This document shows positions 1 to 8,391 of a stretch of DNA of 64,000 nt, piece by piece. Where the stretch lies: assembly GCA_958295875.1 (NCBI GenBank), contig OY282379.1:1984001-2048000 (forward strand), written 5' to 3'. The translations under genes were made by a program, and so were the position numbers. The notes below the pieces were generated by a model, which saw only the letters and a program-made list of their open reading frames with translations, ran no database searches and was not told the DNA's origin. The first letter of the stretch is position 1. Each line of letters begins with the position of its first letter. This DNA is from an uncultured Pseudomonadales bacterium (GTDB taxonomy: Bacteria; Pseudomonadota; Gammaproteobacteria; Pseudomonadales; Azotimanducaceae).

Positions 1-225
1 TTGCGTGCGCTCGAAGAACTCGTTCAGGTGTTCAAGTTCCTCACGCGAGAGGCAGTTGCCGATGACGGCGAACCCGTTTTCCGCGAAGAACTCATGGATG
101 CGCTCCACATCCGCGCCACCGAACTGCGGCGGGTTCTGTCGCGCCACACGACCAAACCCTTGATCCGCCAGCGCTGCGTCGCCCGTGCGGTTGTCCTGCT
201 GTTCGATTTGGATCTGCGTCTTCAC
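1..225 (-). CDS. Phytanoyl-CoA dioxygenase-like protein, N-terminal part (partial)
   Basis: The gene runs off the left edge; 75 codons are visible from a GTG at 225. Residues around VERIHEFFAENGFAVIGNCL and the following charged helix resemble the start of PhyH-type Fe(II)/2-oxoglutarate oxygenases, where a 'F..nGFvvi.n.l..eel' segment opens the fold. The catalytic HxD...H residues would lie outside the window, so the family call rests on this N-terminal similarity only. It follows the GST gene on the same strand, 31 bases downstream of its stop, so the two may be co-transcribed. Confidence 0.5.
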   Translation of the reverse strand, partial: MKTQIQIEQQDNRTGDAALADQGFGRVARQNPPQFGGADVERIHEFFAENGFAVIGNCLSREELEHLNEFFERTQ

Positions 226-256
226 TGGACGGGCCGCCCCAGAGCGGTGGATGTTG

Positions 257-988
257 CTAAAGGTCTGCCTTCAGCGCGGAGTTGGAAGCGATGCCGCCGC
301 CGTTGCGCTGGTACTGCTCGCGCCGCTCCTTGCTGAACTTGTCGATTTCGTCCTTCGGCACCCCAAACGCGATGCCGCGTTCCACGCCGGGTCGGGCGCG
401 AACGCGATGCACCCAATCCACCACCCGGGGCTTGGTGGTGATGTCCACCTTGGACCACTTGTAGGAGCGAATCCAACACCAGGTGGCGATGTCGGCCACG
501 GTGAACGCATCGCCGGCAAGAAAGGCGTGTTTGCCCAACTGATGGTCTAGCACGGACACCAGCCGCAGCGCCTCCTTGCCGAAGCGCTCCAGCGGATGCG
601 CCTTCTGCTCGTCCGTCGCGTCGTTGATGTAGCGCGTGTAGGAGAGCTTGTTGCCAAACACGGGGCCAACATTCGCTGCCTGCCAGTAAAGCCAAGGAAG
701 GACGTCCCATCGCTGCTCGCCAGCGGGAAGCAGGCTCGACGGGAACATCTCGCCGAGATATTGCAGGATGGCGCAGCTTTCGATGATGGCGCGCCCGTCA
801 TGCACGATGGCCGGAATCTTCTGATTCGGGTTGATGGCCATGAATGCCTCGGAGAACTGCTCGCCCCCCAAGCTCACCGCGTGAGTGCGCACATCCGGCA
901 ACGCCACGCCCGCCTCCCGCAGCTCCTCAATCATCACGGTGACTTTCCAGCCGTTCGGCGTGGCGGCGGTGTAAACGTCCAAGCTCAT
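257..988 (-). CDS. Glutathione S-transferase family protein (YfcG-like)
   Basis: 243 residues. An N-terminal thioredoxin-fold domain starts with LDVYTAATPNGWKVTVMIEE and contains NPNQKIPAI (the cis-Pro loop) and the glutathione-contacting ESCAILQYL. The C-terminal helical domain contains FLAGDAFTVADIATW, typical of GSTs. The Asn at the active-site position (TPNGWK) matches the YfcG/Ure2-like subgroup, which acts as a disulfide reductase. Start chosen at ATG 988 because GGGAGAG lies 7 bases upstream; an in-frame ATG at 1003 is an alternative. Probably cytoplasmic, acting in thiol/disulfide chemistry; the substrate cannot be predicted. Confidence 0.88.
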   Translation of the reverse strand: MSLDVYTAATPNGWKVTVMIEELREAGVALPDVRTHAVSLGGEQFSEAFMAINPNQKIPAIVHDGRAIIESCAILQYLGEMFPSSLLPAGEQRWDVLPWLYWQAANVGPVFGNKLSYTRYINDATDEQKAHPLERFGKEALRLVSVLDHQLGKHAFLAGDAFTVADIATWCWIRSYKWSKVDITTKPRVVDWVHRVRARPGVERGIAFGVPKDEIDKFSKERREQYQRNGGGIASNSALKADL

Positions 989-1228
989 CGCAACTCTCCC
1001 CATCCCCAAGGGCCTTTCGGATGATACCGCGCTGGTGGAGGGGGAGGGGGTTGGGCGGGTTGGTGCGGCAGGGTAGCGGCACGCTGACGGGGCTCCCGCT
1101 GTCGGCGAAGCTCCGCGTTTCCAGTCTTGCAACGCCTTCAACAGCGCATCCAGTGCGGTGCCCCTACAGGCGGCGCTCCGCCCGCAATGTGCCACCATAT
1201 CGCCATCGGATTGGGAGGTGTAAGGAGA

Positions 1229-1465
1229 GTGGCCAACGTCACTGTGCGCAACATCGATGACAGCGTCATCGACGCCCTCAAGGCTCAAGCGAAGGCAAAC
1301 CACCGGTCACTGGAGGACGAGATCAAGCACATTTTGGCTCAGCAGGTGCTCCGCCACACCCGCCTCGACAGGTTCCGCGAACGGACGGCGCACCTCGCCT
1401 CGCGCACCGCCGATGTCCCTCAAACCGACAGCGCCATCGTTCTCCGTGATGACCGTGACCGGTGA
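1229..1465 (+). CDS. FitA/VapB-type ribbon-helix-helix antitoxin
   Basis: 78 residues. The beginning, VANVTVRNIDDSVIDALKAQ, is the ribbon-helix-helix DNA-binding segment of FitA-like antitoxins. The end, DSAIVLRDDRDR, matches the tail that normally sits directly before a PIN-domain VapC toxin. Start GTG 1229 is preceded by GGAGG at 1214-1218. A four-base GTGA overlap leads into a toxin reading frame that is intact for only about 15 codons, so this antitoxin seems to have lost its partner. It would be expected to bind its own promoter in the 989-1228 gap. Confidence 0.8.
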   Translation: MANVTVRNIDDSVIDALKAQAKANHRSLEDEIKHILAQQVLRHTRLDRFRERTAHLASRTADVPQTDSAIVLRDDRDR

Positions 1466-1605
1466 AGTTGGTCATTGACGAGACTGTCGGTGCTATTGCT
1501 CTGCATCGCTTTGCGCCGCGTAGATGGTTAACCGGAGTTCGGCATGGTCGAACAACTCGATCTTCGGCTCTTTGCCGGAGAGCTCAATGCTGTTGTCTAG
1601 GATGA
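1462..1605 (+). pseudogene. Truncated VapC-like PIN toxin remnant
   Basis: Starts with GTG overlapping the antitoxin stop. The first residues, VKLVIDETVGAIALHRF, fit the first strand of a PIN domain, with the first catalytic Asp at residue 6. After that the frame reads as Arg/Cys-rich nonsense and stops at codon 48. A real VapC is about 130 residues. The loss of similarity coincides with the 3' end of the minus-strand defence gene at 1493. The most likely reading is that the island replaced the rest of the toxin gene. PIN assignment from so few residues is tentative. Confidence 0.5.
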
Positions 1606-2908
1606 TCGGCATGCCTTCGCCACGACGTTCCATCATGTGTTGCCGCGGCGTCGCCAACCAAGGTTCGTCCCGGATGGGACATCTCGCCAACACGCTGCAG
1701 ACGGCTTCGTTGCGCGCCGATTGCCGGTAGCGCAGGCGCTCTACGGTGAGCGAGTGGTGGAGGTCTCCTGGCGAATAGAGCTCCAATCTGTTCTCGAACA
1801 ACCGCAGCCGCACTTTAGAGCCGCGGACGGAGTAGTCCCGATGCGCAACCGCGTTGACGAGGGCCTCGAAGACGGCCGTCATGTCGTACTGCGGTTGGTC
1901 CGTGCGCCCCATGTGCTTGAATGCGGCGGTTTTCATGTTCCTGGCCACAAAACGACAGGCGTCCGCAACCTGGTGATCCAGTGGGCCGGTGGCATCTAGA
2001 GCGTCGAGTTGATAGGCAACGCTCGCGGACCGTGCGCGGATGTCGTTGCCTCGATACGCCACAGCCTGCACATAGGCGTTGGGCAACCAGCGGCGCGGAT
2101 CGTCGCTGGCCATGAGCACCCCAGCGACAGTTGGTTTGGCGATCCCTTCTGCGTCGAGTTCGACCATCCCCAGCTTGGCGAGAAAAGTGGCGCCATCTTC
2201 GTCGGATCGCGCCGTCATGAAGCGCGACCACAACGATGGATTCAAGTCTTCCATTCCCGCTCCCGGTACGGGTTGTTCGTCGAAGGGCACAACATGCTGC
2301 TGGCCTCGCTCGCCGAACAGTCGCGCCAAAAGCGCCGGAGAAATGGGCCGCTTGGAATCCGCCACGCGATGCAAGTAGCCGCCCGGGCTCCGATGCACGA
2401 ATAGGCTGCGCGGCACGTCAACTTTAACCACTGCGACTTCTTCGCCGGTGCTGGCTGGCAACAGAAGACGATCCACGACCACATGCTCCAAGGGAGGTTC
2501 GATGGAATCCATGCATACGTTGCGCACGAACTCGACCACCGCGTCGAGACGTTCCAGCGGCACGCCGACGACTTCGCGAGTCCTGTCTGCAACGCCCAGA
2601 ACGAACACGCCGCCGCGGCTGTTCGCAAGCGCGGCCAACCCATCGGCCAGCGAGTCGCGATGAGGCCCTTCGATCCTGTTGCCCTTGAACTTCACTTCCT
2701 TGAACTCAAGGAAGGAGCTCTTGCCTAAGCGAATCTTCTCCAACAGCTCCGCCTTGGCGTCAAACATCGCTTGGTGCTCCGCCAAGCCGCTAGCAAGGCT
2801 GCGAGAACGCCGGTGGCCACTTTCCATGATCTGGCAGTTTTCCTCGCGGATTTTCAGATCGTCTTCGGGTCGATCGAGCACCAAGGGCTTCGGAAACTGC
2901 TTCCGCAT
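1493..2908 (-). CDS. AlbA_2/Schlafen-type protein with divergent GHKL-like ATPase domain
   Basis: 471 residues. Residues about 65-170 form an AlbA_2 (Slfn) domain: SSFLEFKEVKFKGN, then LADGLAALANSRGGVFVLGV, a signature of putative nucleic-acid binding. Residues about 335-395 resemble the HATPase_c_4 region of so-called RecG-like transcriptional regulators (FEALVNAVAHRDYSV, then LELYSPGDL). Such proteins are common in defence islands; some act as regulators, others as nucleases. Start ATG 2908 is preferred over TTG 2926, though neither has a clear Shine-Dalgarno. A perfect inverted repeat lies 27-55 bases upstream, suggesting control of this gene separately from the methyltransferase operon. 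Confidence 0.75.
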   Translation of the reverse strand: MRKQFPKPLVLDRPEDDLKIREENCQIMESGHRRSRSLASGLAEHQAMFDAKAELLEKIRLGKSSFLEFKEVKFKGNRIEGPHRDSLADGLAALANSRGGVFVLGVADRTREVVGVPLERLDAVVEFVRNVCMDSIEPPLEHVVVDRLLLPASTGEEVAVVKVDVPRSLFVHRSPGGYLHRVADSKRPISPALLARLFGERGQQHVVPFDEQPVPGAGMEDLNPSLWSRFMTARSDEDGATFLAKLGMVELDAEGIAKPTVAGVLMASDDPRRWLPNAYVQAVAYRGNDIRARSASVAYQLDALDATGPLDHQVADACRFVARNMKTAAFKHMGRTDQPQYDMTAVFEALVNAVAHRDYSVRGSKVRLRLFENRLELYSPGDLHHSLTVERLRYRQSARNEAVCSVLARCPIRDEPWLATPRQHMMERRGEGMPIILDNSIELSGKEPKIELFDHAELRLTIYAAQSDAEQ

Positions 2909-2934
2909 TGCGTCTCGCTGCGACAACTACGCGC

Positions 2935-2963
2935 CTAACATCACGGCGCGAGTCACATGTTAG
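2935..2963. promoter_or_regulatory. Inverted repeat, candidate operator
   Basis: CTAACAT (2935-2941) and ATGTTAG (2957-2963) form a perfect 7-base inverted repeat with a 15-base spacer. It sits in the 72-base gap between the methyltransferase stop and the AlbA_2 gene start. The spacing and position fit a dimeric repressor site; the AlbA_2 protein itself is one candidate ligand. No sequence after it suggests a terminator. Confidence 0.4.
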
Positions 2964-2980
2964 CGTGGCCATCTCTTCCC

Positions 2981-4159
2981 TCAAGCCGCTGGGAGGTAGT
3001 CGCCGAGCGAGGAGATTTCTCGGAAGCCATTGGCGGCACTCCATTTCATTCCCCTTTGGCCGGGCAGCAGAAAATCTAACTCCTTGGCTCTGCGCCCTCC
3101 GTGACCGTGATAGACAGACTCCCCCTCAGACGGCGCAGTCGTCGCGCGTACGAAAATCGCTTCGTCAGGCCAAACATCTTTGAGGACTTCCACGCACATC
3201 TCGGCCGTGTGCCGGCGAAGATCGCTCCGCACCAAGATTGCGGCGCTGTCAACCAGATGGCGTTGCGACTCCCGGAAGACATCTCGAAGGAGCTCTCGAT
3301 AGCCATCTCGATTCTCGAATCTTGCCGACCTCTGCCAGTTCTTCCGCAATCCGTAGCCTAACATCCACAACCTAATCCAATGATCATTCCAGTAGTCGGT
3401 TACGCCACAGTAGGGCGGGGAAGTCAGCAATAGTGCCACCTTCAAACAATTCTGCTGCCGCAGCACCGTCGCCGCTTCGCCGAGGACAGCACTGCCGTGA
3501 GTCTGCCGGGGTATGCCGTACCTATACCGACGTTTGATCTTCTCCTCAAGCGCAGCTTTGGGATCGACGTTCGGCGGACGCAGAAGCCCCTTTCTTGTCC
3601 ACCACTTGACGGCGTAAGCCGGCGAGCAGGCGATGGTGGGCCAAAGGGCGTTGGAGAGGCCTGTTCCCCGCTTGTCCTGCATGTGAAGCATGATGAAGGC
3701 CATCAGCGTCCGATCCACGGCGCATCCCCGCCAATCCAGTTCGCGTCTAGCTGCCCGTAGGAACGAGCGGACCTCCGGAGCCCAAGCCATCGTCTCGAAG
3801 CGTGAGCGGCTTCGCCTGTCCTGCGGTCGGGATGCGTCTGAGACTTCTCGAAGCCTACCAAGGACGCGCTCCGCGGGCGCCGGTCCAAGCTTCGCCGCCG
3901 TATAGACCCAACCGACGGGGTTGATGTCGACCCCAATGCTGGGACGTTGCATCGTCGTTGCCATGAATGGTGCGTTACCCCGGCCGCAGAACGGATCCAA
4001 CACGCGCTCTCCGGGATCGGTTAAGCCTTGCACCGCGTCGTAGGCGAAAGATGGAGGGAACATCGCGTAATAGCGCCCGAGACCGTACCACCGATGTTCG
4101 GGCGTGTTGCCGCGCCAAGGCAGGGCCCTGGAACCAGCGACGTCTCTGCACCGTTTCAT
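2981..4159 (-). CDS. DNA N4/N6 methyltransferase of the HerA-NurA operon
   Basis: 392 residues. Motif I (VLDPFCGRGN, residues 53-62, S-adenosylmethionine binding) precedes motif IV (TSPPY, residues 246-250, catalytic), an order opposite to beta-class enzymes. SPPY is frequent in N4-cytosine methylases, but base specificity cannot be decided here. The ATG overlaps the NurA stop in an ATGA, so translation is coupled and the enzyme should work with NurA and HerA, either marking self DNA or modifying the substrate the nuclease senses. No separate target-recognition subunit is seen. Confidence 0.85.
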   Translation of the reverse strand: MKRCRDVAGSRALPWRGNTPEHRWYGLGRYYAMFPPSFAYDAVQGLTDPGERVLDPFCGRGNAPFMATTMQRPSIGVDINPVGWVYTAAKLGPAPAERVLGRLREVSDASRPQDRRSRSRFETMAWAPEVRSFLRAARRELDWRGCAVDRTLMAFIMLHMQDKRGTGLSNALWPTIACSPAYAVKWWTRKGLLRPPNVDPKAALEEKIKRRYRYGIPRQTHGSAVLGEAATVLRQQNCLKVALLLTSPPYCGVTDYWNDHWIRLWMLGYGLRKNWQRSARFENRDGYRELLRDVFRESQRHLVDSAAILVRSDLRRHTAEMCVEVLKDVWPDEAIFVRATTAPSEGESVYHGHGGRRAKELDFLLPGQRGMKWSAANGFREISSLGDYLPAA

Positions 4160-5466
4160 GGCGCAAGGCTCTGGATTAGGTCCGTGCCGCGCTTCAGCGG
4201 TATGGCCGCATGGCTGTGAACACGACGAAGCGCGAGGAACTGGTTGGTACTTACGCCTAGCGGCCCGGCGGTTGCTAGAGCGTCTCCCAGCACACGTGGC
4301 CTTGGCGCGTTGGTGAGCGGCGGATCGGCCTCCGGCTGAGCTAGATTAAGAACTAGGCGCTCGCCGTTTGCCGTCTTCAGGACTACGGGCCTACCGTAGT
4401 AGGTGAGCTCTCCCCAAGGCTTCGACTGCTGGGAGCCACGCGCTACGATGTTTGCTCGGATGTAGTCGTTGTCCGGCAGCCAGAAGTGGTTTTTCGACAG
4501 TCTCTTGTTCGGCTCTGGCGCCCGGTCCAGCTCTTCCGCATGGTCGACGAATGGCCCGCTCTTCACGCCCGACATTATCAGTAAAGTTGCCCCGGACTGC
4601 TGTCTCTCGACAAGCTCTTGCACACGACGTATCTCCTTTCGGACCGCACGGGCTAGCACTGCGATAGTCCCGAAAGCAGCGAGCGGGCCATCCATAACGA
4701 ACGCCGTGTTAGCGATGGCCCGAAGCCCCCTGTCTGACGCCGCAAGATATCTGAGCGTGTTCACCAGTGCCAGCATCTCCAGAGCATCACGCACACGGTG
4801 ATGACACTCGGTTGGCGAGTCATTCTCCAGAAACTGCTCTTGGATACGCAGTCCATCGCTGACAAAAACGCGCTCGCCACAGGTCTTGCATTCGCCGCTA
4901 GACCTTGGTGTGGGAATCCCCACGTTCTGCTCATTGCATTCATCATTCGGGCACCGAACCGTACGGCCGTCGCCGAGCAAGTGGTACAGCGTGTCGGCGA
5001 AGCTCTCACCGCCGAGTTGCGCCTGTTCAAGCTCGTTGTTGAGGATCTCCCTAAACCAAGTGCGCGGCATCGTGCCGTCCTTTTTGGCCGCATTCTGTCC
5101 AGGCAGCATCATGCCTAGACTGACGCTCTTTTCCGTTCTCCTGAGTTCTCCCGGATCTGCCGCGCCACTCGCAGGCAGGTGCGGCAGCGATTCTAGTTTC
5201 CTCACATCGATGACCACCATCCCAAGCGATACAAGCCCAGCTTCCGTACAGGGGAGCGCACCGGGGATAGGCGCATAGATGTTAGACCCGTCGATAGCAA
5301 CGACGTAGCTTCGATACTTGCCGGCTGGGCAGGGCTCAAACCTCGGAAGTGGTAAGGGCTGCCCTGTGTGGCGTTCTGCCATCTCCGTGCGGAAGCTCTC
5401 GACGACTCCACTCTCCGTGATGGCGCGAATCGCATCCAATCCGGCTCTCTCATCCTGATAGGGCAT
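4156..5466 (-). CDS. nurA: NurA-family nuclease with zinc-ribbon insertion
   Basis: 436 residues. The N-terminal metal-binding motif is YVVAIDGSN (Asp59). A second acidic motif, FVMDGPLA (Asp259), is also NurA-like. Between them lie Cys172, Cys177, Cys193 and Cys196 (CPNDEC...CKTC), a zinc-ribbon pattern not typical of classical archaeal NurA. Family members are Mn-dependent 5'-3' exo/endonucleases that work with the HerA hexamer. Start ATG 5466 was chosen because GGGAA lies 8 bases upstream and the gap to the HerA stop is then 16 bases; an in-frame upstream start would overlap herA. The 3' end overlaps the methyltransferase start. Confidence 0.85.
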   Translation of the reverse strand: MPYQDERAGLDAIRAITESGVVESFRTEMAERHTGQPLPLPRFEPCPAGKYRSYVVAIDGSNIYAPIPGALPCTEAGLVSLGMVVIDVRKLESLPHLPASGAADPGELRRTEKSVSLGMMLPGQNAAKKDGTMPRTWFREILNNELEQAQLGGESFADTLYHLLGDGRTVRCPNDECNEQNVGIPTPRSSGECKTCGERVFVSDGLRIQEQFLENDSPTECHHRVRDALEMLALVNTLRYLAASDRGLRAIANTAFVMDGPLAAFGTIAVLARAVRKEIRRVQELVERQQSGATLLIMSGVKSGPFVDHAEELDRAPEPNKRLSKNHFWLPDNDYIRANIVARGSQQSKPWGELTYYGRPVVLKTANGERLVLNLAQPEADPPLTNAPRPRVLGDALATAGPLGVSTNQFLALRRVHSHAAIPLKRGTDLIQSLAP

Positions 5467-5482
5467 GTCGCTTTCCCGCCTG

Positions 5483-7612
5483 TTACGGTGCGTCTTCGGC
5501 CACTCTCTCAGTTGAAGTCTCGTCAATGCGGAACTTATCTAGTTGAACAGGCACCGTGTACGCCTGCGAAAGCGTACGAATACGAACAAACCCTTGTTCG
5601 CTAACTTTACCGATTTGCTCTAGGAAGTCCGCGAAGTCCATGTAGCCCGCAATGACCCTGCGTTCGCTCTCCGAGTTCAAGTAGGATAGTATCCAGTTAT
5701 CCGTCTCACTAAGGATTTCCGGCATCACCGAACTAGGCGCTTGCGTGGCCAGCACCATGCCGATATTCAATTTGCTGCCTTCCTTTGCAGAACGCGCCCA
5801 TACCGTCTGCAAGTTATTCGCCGCGTTCGCCCGAGGCAGCAGGTTGTGGGCCTCCTCAAGGTAGACGACGATATGCCCTTCGGTGGGGTCGCGCTCGGTC
5901 GTTTGAGCAAGCTGCCTCCTAAAGAGGTCCTGCTGAGCCAGGAATATCCTCCACATGACTCGTTCAGCAGCCGTCCGGTTTTGCTCCGGGTCGCCCGCCG
6001 ATTGATCTATGATGACGAGCTTCCCCTTGCGGAGGTCTGCTACTACTCGCTCCGCAAAATCTACTTCGACATCTGGGCTGTGCTGCTGCTGAGCGGTTTG
6101 GAACATCCGCGGGCCGTTCTGGGACGCAAAAATGCGGATGACGGATCGCAGTCTCGGATCAGCCCACCCTTCGCCACTCGACGATTTAGTGATGTAAGCA
6201 TTCTCGAACGCACCAAATCCGCTCTTTTTGTCCTCGACAAACTTGCTCAAGGCACGAAACACGATCTCAAGTCTTGTCCATTCGATCCGCCCTTGGTCCT
6301 GTTTCGCATGCGTCAAGATCGTTGCAGCCTCATTGTAGTCCGTCTGGTTGTCGCTGCCTGCGTTCTGAGCAGGGGACATAGCATCGATTATGTCCTTGCC
6401 GAACAACCCTTGAACGGACGGTTGCCATGATGGCAGAGTCAAACCGGCAGCCGCGAGTGCCGTTTGATAGGCGAGTATCGCGCGCCGGTATCTGGTCTGT
6501 ATGCCGCGGCTGCCTTCGGCGTCGAGTGGAACTGCTAGGTCGGCGTCCCTAAACGACGTGGTGTAAATCGTGGTCAAGTGTGCCATGATGCCTTTGACTA
6601 TCTCCCGACCAGCGAGTAGCTGATCCATCGCCTGCTCAACGTCCACAGTGCGCCAAGTTGGGGGAAACGGTTCCCCGAAGAAGTTGATCTTCATGATCTT
6701 CCGATCAGGATCCCAAGGCACGGGCAGGAGTCCGTAGGTCTCCACTTCCCCATCTCTAGCGACACCGATGACCTCATGGATGCAATGTAGAGCTTTACCA
6801 TCTTGGGGATTGTCTTGGGCGTACTCTCCGCTGAGGTCGAAAATTAGCTGGCCGACGCGGCACTTGGACAGATCTTGAGTACGGAGCCGATATATTGCCT
6901 CAGCGACAATTTTCATGCCGTTGGACTTGCCGGAGCGCGACATGCCCAAGTAGACAGTCCGGCGTTTCAACACGTCCGTTGGGTCCAAGCTGAAGTCGGC
7001 TTTCGTTGCCGATTCGCGTTCGGCCGCTGCGAATCGCGTAGTGCCGATCTTTGTTAGCGGCTGGTCGATGGGAACATCGTTCGAACGGTGACGGTGATTG
7101 ACGATTAAAGACAGCGTGTGGGAGTCTGGCTTCCAAACCATTAACTCATGCACGGCATAGTAGTTCTCGATGTCCTCGGCGTATCGGTAGCCATCGTGCT
7201 GTTGTATGAAGGTACCAAGCACGCTGCACTCGACGGCGTGGAGCGAGAGCTGATCTCGCATCCATTCGTCAAGCTTGCCATCCCAAGCTTCTTCGTTCCC
7301 CGAAGACTCGATCGCGCGTTGGCGGGTCTCGTCGTTAGACGTGGCGTTCGGCAAGCGAGCTTCTCTTTGAATCCTGAGCAGGAGAAAGGACTCATCGCCG
7401 GTCTGCTTGGCGGCCAAGAGGAACATGCCCTTGGCTAAACCACCAGCGCGTTCACGGTCGAAATCGTACACGGCCACAATCGCTTGCGTATACGACAGCG
7501 TGTACACCGCGCCGACCCTCATCGAACGATCGCGGAAAGCTGGCGACTCCTCGGTCGCTCCCGCTGCCTCGGCTAGCGCCGGAAGTATCGGTTCACTCAT
7601 CGGTTCTCGCAT
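5483..7612 (-). CDS. herA: HerA-like hexameric DNA translocase/ATPase
   Basis: 709 residues. Walker A is GMSRSGKS (residues 223-230), Walker B HIVVYLEEAHNLLP (about residues 580-595), followed by VLATQAPSSV and ILSYLNSESERR, typical of the HerA/FtsK superfamily. The first 200 residues form the usual beta-barrel-like HAS region. HerA pumps DNA and loads or activates NurA. First gene of the herA-nurA-methyltransferase operon. ATG 7612 and ATG 7600 are both possible starts, neither with a strong Shine-Dalgarno. Base composition is clearly more AT-rich than the ribosomal region, consistent with acquisition. Confidence 0.9.
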   Translation of the reverse strand: MREPMSEPILPALAEAAGATEESPAFRDRSMRVGAVYTLSYTQAIVAVYDFDRERAGGLAKGMFLLAAKQTGDESFLLLRIQREARLPNATSNDETRQRAIESSGNEEAWDGKLDEWMRDQLSLHAVECSVLGTFIQQHDGYRYAEDIENYYAVHELMVWKPDSHTLSLIVNHRHRSNDVPIDQPLTKIGTTRFAAAERESATKADFSLDPTDVLKRRTVYLGMSRSGKSNGMKIVAEAIYRLRTQDLSKCRVGQLIFDLSGEYAQDNPQDGKALHCIHEVIGVARDGEVETYGLLPVPWDPDRKIMKINFFGEPFPPTWRTVDVEQAMDQLLAGREIVKGIMAHLTTIYTTSFRDADLAVPLDAEGSRGIQTRYRRAILAYQTALAAAGLTLPSWQPSVQGLFGKDIIDAMSPAQNAGSDNQTDYNEAATILTHAKQDQGRIEWTRLEIVFRALSKFVEDKKSGFGAFENAYITKSSSGEGWADPRLRSVIRIFASQNGPRMFQTAQQQHSPDVEVDFAERVVADLRKGKLVIIDQSAGDPEQNRTAAERVMWRIFLAQQDLFRRQLAQTTERDPTEGHIVVYLEEAHNLLPRANAANNLQTVWARSAKEGSKLNIGMVLATQAPSSVMPEILSETDNWILSYLNSESERRVIAGYMDFADFLEQIGKVSEQGFVRIRTLSQAYTVPVQLDKFRIDETSTERVAEDAP

Positions 7613-7752
7613 TCTGTTCGCTAGCGCAGTGTCTCACACTGGCCCGCCGATGTATCGATAGGGCTGCTGACGGTGGACGGCGGGGTCTCTATTGCGGCAC
7701 TCGCAGCTTGCACGGCAAGTGTCGCGGGCGTCTCTCAAAGTGAGTTTCGAGT

Positions 7753-7773
7753 TCTCGCGGCGCTGTCGCGAGA
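7753..7773 (-). terminator. Hairpin after the DUF4276 gene
   Basis: TCTCGCG (7753-7759) pairs perfectly with CGCGAGA (7767-7773) around a 7-base loop, 6 bases beyond the DUF4276 stop. There is no U-tract, so it is either a weak terminator or a 3' stabilising hairpin separating the AAA_21/DUF4276 pair from herA. The rest of the 7613-7779 gap shows no convincing promoter. Confidence 0.35.
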
Positions 7774-7779
7774 GCGTGT

Positions 7780-8391
7780 TCATGGTGCCACCTTCTCCAT
7801 CTCGCTCGAGATGGTCTCGACAAGACGCCGGGCGTGAGAGGACGCGCTAATGACCCTTGCTGCGTCGATCCGTCCCAGCAGGGCAAACGAGTCTCGGCCT
7901 TTGTCGTACCGGCCCTTGCGAGATTGCCGAGTGGACTCTCGGAGCGCCTTGTCGAGATCGGCCTTTGCAACTTGCTCAACCTCCCGTTGCGGCGCCGGCA
8001 GTGCGTTCGCTCTGAAGCCGTTGCCGAAGTAGCGGGCAAGGCAGTCCCGGTCGGCTAGGAACCAAGACTCCATCACTTGCACCATCAGGTGAGCGTTCCG
8101 GTCCGTGGCGCCGTCCGGCTGCTCCCATCCGTCGCGTTGCTTCAGATGGGCCCAAGACGTGGCGTCTACTGGCCCCTCGCCGTCTACCAGCAAGCCCACA
8201 AAGTCGTCTGCCTGCTGGGCAATAGCGGTGCAAAATCTCTCGTAGGCTTGGCGCCTGCTGCCGCAGGCGACGACGGCCGGCATGCGGTCCGTGAGGCCGG
8301 CGTTGCGAAAGAACGCACTGAAGCCTTGGCGACACGCATGCCGTAGCTTTCGGCCGTTTCCGCCGCCTTCGACGTATACCTTGGCTTTCAA
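7780..8391 (-). CDS. DUF4276 protein (TOPRIM-like partner of AAA_21 ATPase)
   Basis: 203 residues from a TTG start. KVYVEGGGN near the N-terminus supplies the TOPRIM glutamate; LLVDGEGPVD supplies the acidic D-x-D-like cluster. DUF4276 proteins resemble the nuclease half of split OLD/PARIS-type pairs. The TTG at 8391 lies 8 bases after GGAGGG and overlaps the upstream ATPase stop as TTGA, so the two proteins are translationally coupled. Function inferred: effector triggered by the ATPase. The D-x-E/D arrangement is not fully canonical, so catalytic activity is uncertain. Confidence 0.75.
   Translation of the reverse strand: MKAKVYVEGGGNGRKLRHACRQGFSAFFRNAGLTDRMPAVVACGSRRQAYERFCTAIAQQADDFVGLLVDGEGPVDATSWAHLKQRDGWEQPDGATDRNAHLMVQVMESWFLADRDCLARYFGNGFRANALPAPQREVEQVAKADLDKALRESTRQSRKGRYDKGRDSFALLGRIDAARVISASSHARRLVETISSEMEKVAP

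Noticed and set aside
1..336. Plus-strand frame at the left edge
   Set aside because: The minus strand gives a dioxygenase-like N-terminus and the GST end; the plus frame has no motif.
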